The notes under the pieces were generated by a model. The model was given only the letters and a program-made list of their open reading frames with translations. It ran no database searches and was not told the DNA's origin. The position numbers were made by a program, and so were the translations under genes. From Heliopora coerulea (lineage: Eukaryota; Cnidaria; Anthozoa; Scleralcyonacea; Helioporidae), in contig JASJOG010000100.1 in the NCBI GenBank assembly GCA_030142905.1, forward strand, positions 248,001 to 312,000: 64,000 bases of DNA. The letters are read 5' to 3'. Below, one piece after another: positions 61,840 through 64,000 of the stretch; positions within the stretch are counted from its first letter, which is position 1; each line of letters starts with the position of its first letter.

Positions 61840-63088
61840 AACTTGGGAAAGCAATTCGGTTCCTTGGAATGTCCAACAAACGCCACGAAGGTTCCCGAAA
61901 GCACGTGAAAAAGCCACACTAAACTTGGCTTCTAAGAAAAAAATTGCTGTGAGACCTAACTCGAGCTTCCAACAAGGCTGAACTGGTCTCATTTTAAACG
62001 AGTGTTGTCGTGTATCGTCAAATCGACATAAAAAAATCCAATTTTATAACTATAGCCAAGAAATTTAAATACCGTGTTTTCAAGAGTAAACGTGTAGATG
62101 CGTAACCAGATGACTAGTTTCCCTCTGGTAAACTTTAGAGTGTTTATCACTGAAGTAAAGTATATTTCATCCTTTTTGCTTTCTGTTCACATTATCTACG
62201 ACTTACCATTCATGTGGGTGGTACAAGATACTATTATTGGTTGGTAACTCTTGTTTGACCAGCAATCGAACCAGTCATATGGTACAACACCGGTTTAAAG
62301 CAGTGAAATATCCCGACTTTAGTTTGGAAGGAAAGGAAAGAAAATAATCAGATATCTGGAGAGAATTTGTCCTGACTTTAAAAGGCTTCAGCTTGAAACT
62401 GTTTAGGAGGTAATTTTTGCGCAAAAAATAACGCATGAACAGAGTCCACACCTGTTCTACACTAATTCTTTTTTACCGGGTTGCTATGTTGAAAGTACGA
62501 CTCATTTAGACTTGATGCTTTCTACAATCATTTATTTGAACACTGAAACTTGTCATTTACGATAAAATGCTCTTCGCAAAAACTGTCAAAACCTAAATAC
62601 CCAAAGAAACAGAGCGAAATACACCAAAACTAAAATCGACTTAATACGTTACTACGATAAATGGTAGTTTTTGATTCCCGACTGTAATTCCTAAAGCAAG
62701 TCTGGTTCAACATATAGTTTCCCATGCAACTAATTTATACACCCGCTCGCCCAGACAACCCAAAAAATGCTGTTGTTGAAATCTGTCAAATTGGTAATTA
62801 TACGGTAATAAAACTCATTGACTATTCATGAAGAAAACACGAAATTCATAACAATGCTGTGTGTTAATATAAAATAAGTACGCGGTTACATTTTTCGTAA
62901 AACTTTTGCATCTCTGAAACCTCGTCTCGTGTCTTAAGTCCTAGCAATACTGCTTGTGTTAAATATTATATAACCCCCCAGGTGGGGGTCAGAAATCGTT
63001 TTTCTGAAGTTAGAGCTTGACGAACGTTCATCTATCCAAGATATTGCCAAGCTCCCCATATCCTACATATGTCGCATTAATATCATTA
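61840..63088 (+). other. 3' UTR and downstream flank
   Basis: No further ORF in the gene's direction. The best polyadenylation signal is at 62807-62812, which would give a 3' UTR of about 1 kb. Confidence 0.5.
62807..62812 (+). terminator. Candidate polyadenylation signal AATAAA
   Basis: A canonical AATAAA about 970 nt after the stop codon. No transcript evidence, and no T/GT-rich element is obvious close behind it. Confidence 0.35.
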
Positions 63089-63512
63089 CACCTTTTGCTG
63101 TTCATTACCAGAAAATATGCTATCATTAACGCCAACCTCAAACTCATTAACGCAAAAGTACATTCATTTTATTTGGTCGAAATTTACTAGCGTAGATACG
63201 CAACCATTTGCATCAAAGGGTATTCCATAGTGCCAACAGACGACCATTAACACCATTCTACTATACATTAGGGATAAAATTTTGATTACTCAAGAGAAAT
63301 ATCTTGGCCTAATTGAAATTTTATTATCCTTAATGTATCACAGAACGATGTTAATGGTCGTCTGTTGGCGTCATGAAATGCCTTTCGATACAAATGGTTG
63401 CGTATCTACGCTAGTGAATGTCGATTGAATAAAATGAATGTATTTTTGCGTTAATGAGTTTGAGGTTGGCGTTAATGATAGTATTTCTTCAGATAATGAA
63501 CAGCAAATGGTG
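63089..63512. mobile_element. Foldback MITE family 2, copy 2
   Basis: TA on both sides of CACCTTTTGCTGTTCATTA and its complement; longer and more symmetrical than the copy at 60999-61354. Both halves contain GCCAACCTCAAACTCATTAA and GTAGATACGCAACCATTTG or complements. Confidence 0.85.
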
Positions 63513-63609
63513 TATTAACTTATCGTGGCTGCACGTAGGTCGAACTTTCACCTGAGCTGAGCTCGGCACATTTTGCTTGAACAGAGTGTCACCAAAAGAA
63601 ACTATGTAG

Positions 63610-64000
63610 GAAATTCAAGGACTCGGGTCTGATTGTTCGACAGGAGCGGATCACATTCCTGTGAAATTTCTCAGACCTGTTGCCAGCCTCCTTGCCTCGC
63701 CACTCACTCACATCATAAACACTTGTATCGATACCTCAACATTTCCAAAGGACTAGAAATTGACACGAATCTCACCAATACCGAAGAAAGATCATCCGGA
63801 AAGCTTAGACGATTTTCGTCCGGTCTCCATTCTTCCAATCATGTCTAAAGTGTTCGAAAGGGTGGTATCGAAACAGCTAATTTCCTTCATTGAAGAGGTA
63901 GCACTGCTTGGTCCACGTATGTCTGGATTCAGGAAGGGTCACTACCACTACTGCTCTACTTGGCATTCGGGATGAGCTAGTACGCTCTATGAAAAGGGGC
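63610..64000 (+). pseudogene. LINE-D reverse-transcriptase fragment, runs off the right edge
   Basis: Plus-strand frame from 63610: STGADHIPVKFLRPV, THIINTCIDTSTFPKD, a TAG at about 63753 (where Trp is usual), LTRISPIPKKDHPESLDDFR, PVSILPIMSKVFERVVSKQL, SGFRKGH. After this a frameshift continues as TTTALLGIRDELVRSMKRG. This is the palm start of a jockey/CR1-type RT. The family differs from LINE-A and LINE-C in sequence and orientation. Confidence 0.82.

Overview
This is an intron-rich animal genomic window, AT-rich and crowded with repeats. It carries one host gene, read left to right across nearly the whole window, plus several families of transposable elements. The gene content (FERM-PDZ-tyrosine phosphatase), LINEs whose ORF1 has an SGNH/esterase domain, many foldback elements and tRNA-like interspersed repeats fit an invertebrate, most plausibly a cnidarian such as a coral. 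The species assignment is inference.

Host gene: 32 exons on the + strand between 6032 and 61839 join in a single consistent reading frame (2325 nt, 774 codons plus TGA). They encode a PTPN3/PTPN4-type cytosolic tyrosine phosphatase: part of FERM F1, then F2, F3 and the FERM-adjacent region (6032-35054), a Ser/Pro-rich linker (36552-43507), one PDZ domain (44315-47753), a second linker (49045-49130), and a complete PTP domain with WPD loop, HCSAGVGRTG P-loop and Q-loop (50986-61724). The first exon(s), about 50-60 residues, were not found and should lie left of the window.

Left end (1-5185, minus strand): a LINE with ORF1 and ORF2 runs off the left edge. Its ORF1 is split by a compound insertion at 3295-3682. 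Its ORF1 ATG abuts an uninterrupted ~85-copy GATA array, which is itself the 3' tail of a second, older LINE fragment (4242-5185).

Intron 11 (23352-34108) holds a third LINE (27082-32398, minus). Its 974-aa endonuclease/reverse-transcriptase ORF is intact, while its ORF1 is broken by a pogo-like MITE, a stop and a frameshift. A fourth LINE fragment enters at the right edge. Relics of a piggyBac-like transposase and a Crypton-like tyrosine recombinase lie in introns 1 and 2.

Most interesting: a ~254-nt repeat (near 3300-3680, 21604-21990 and 41480-41765) carries a 72-nt tRNA-like module and, across its head-to-tail junctions, what reads as an almost complete hammerhead ribozyme. It looks like a tRNA-bearing 'retrozyme'. 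Also notable are a minisatellite in intron 24 whose ~39-nt unit is a duplicated exon end plus 5' splice site (about 14 copies), several foldback elements that share a second hammerhead-like core, and two MITE families present in two copies each.
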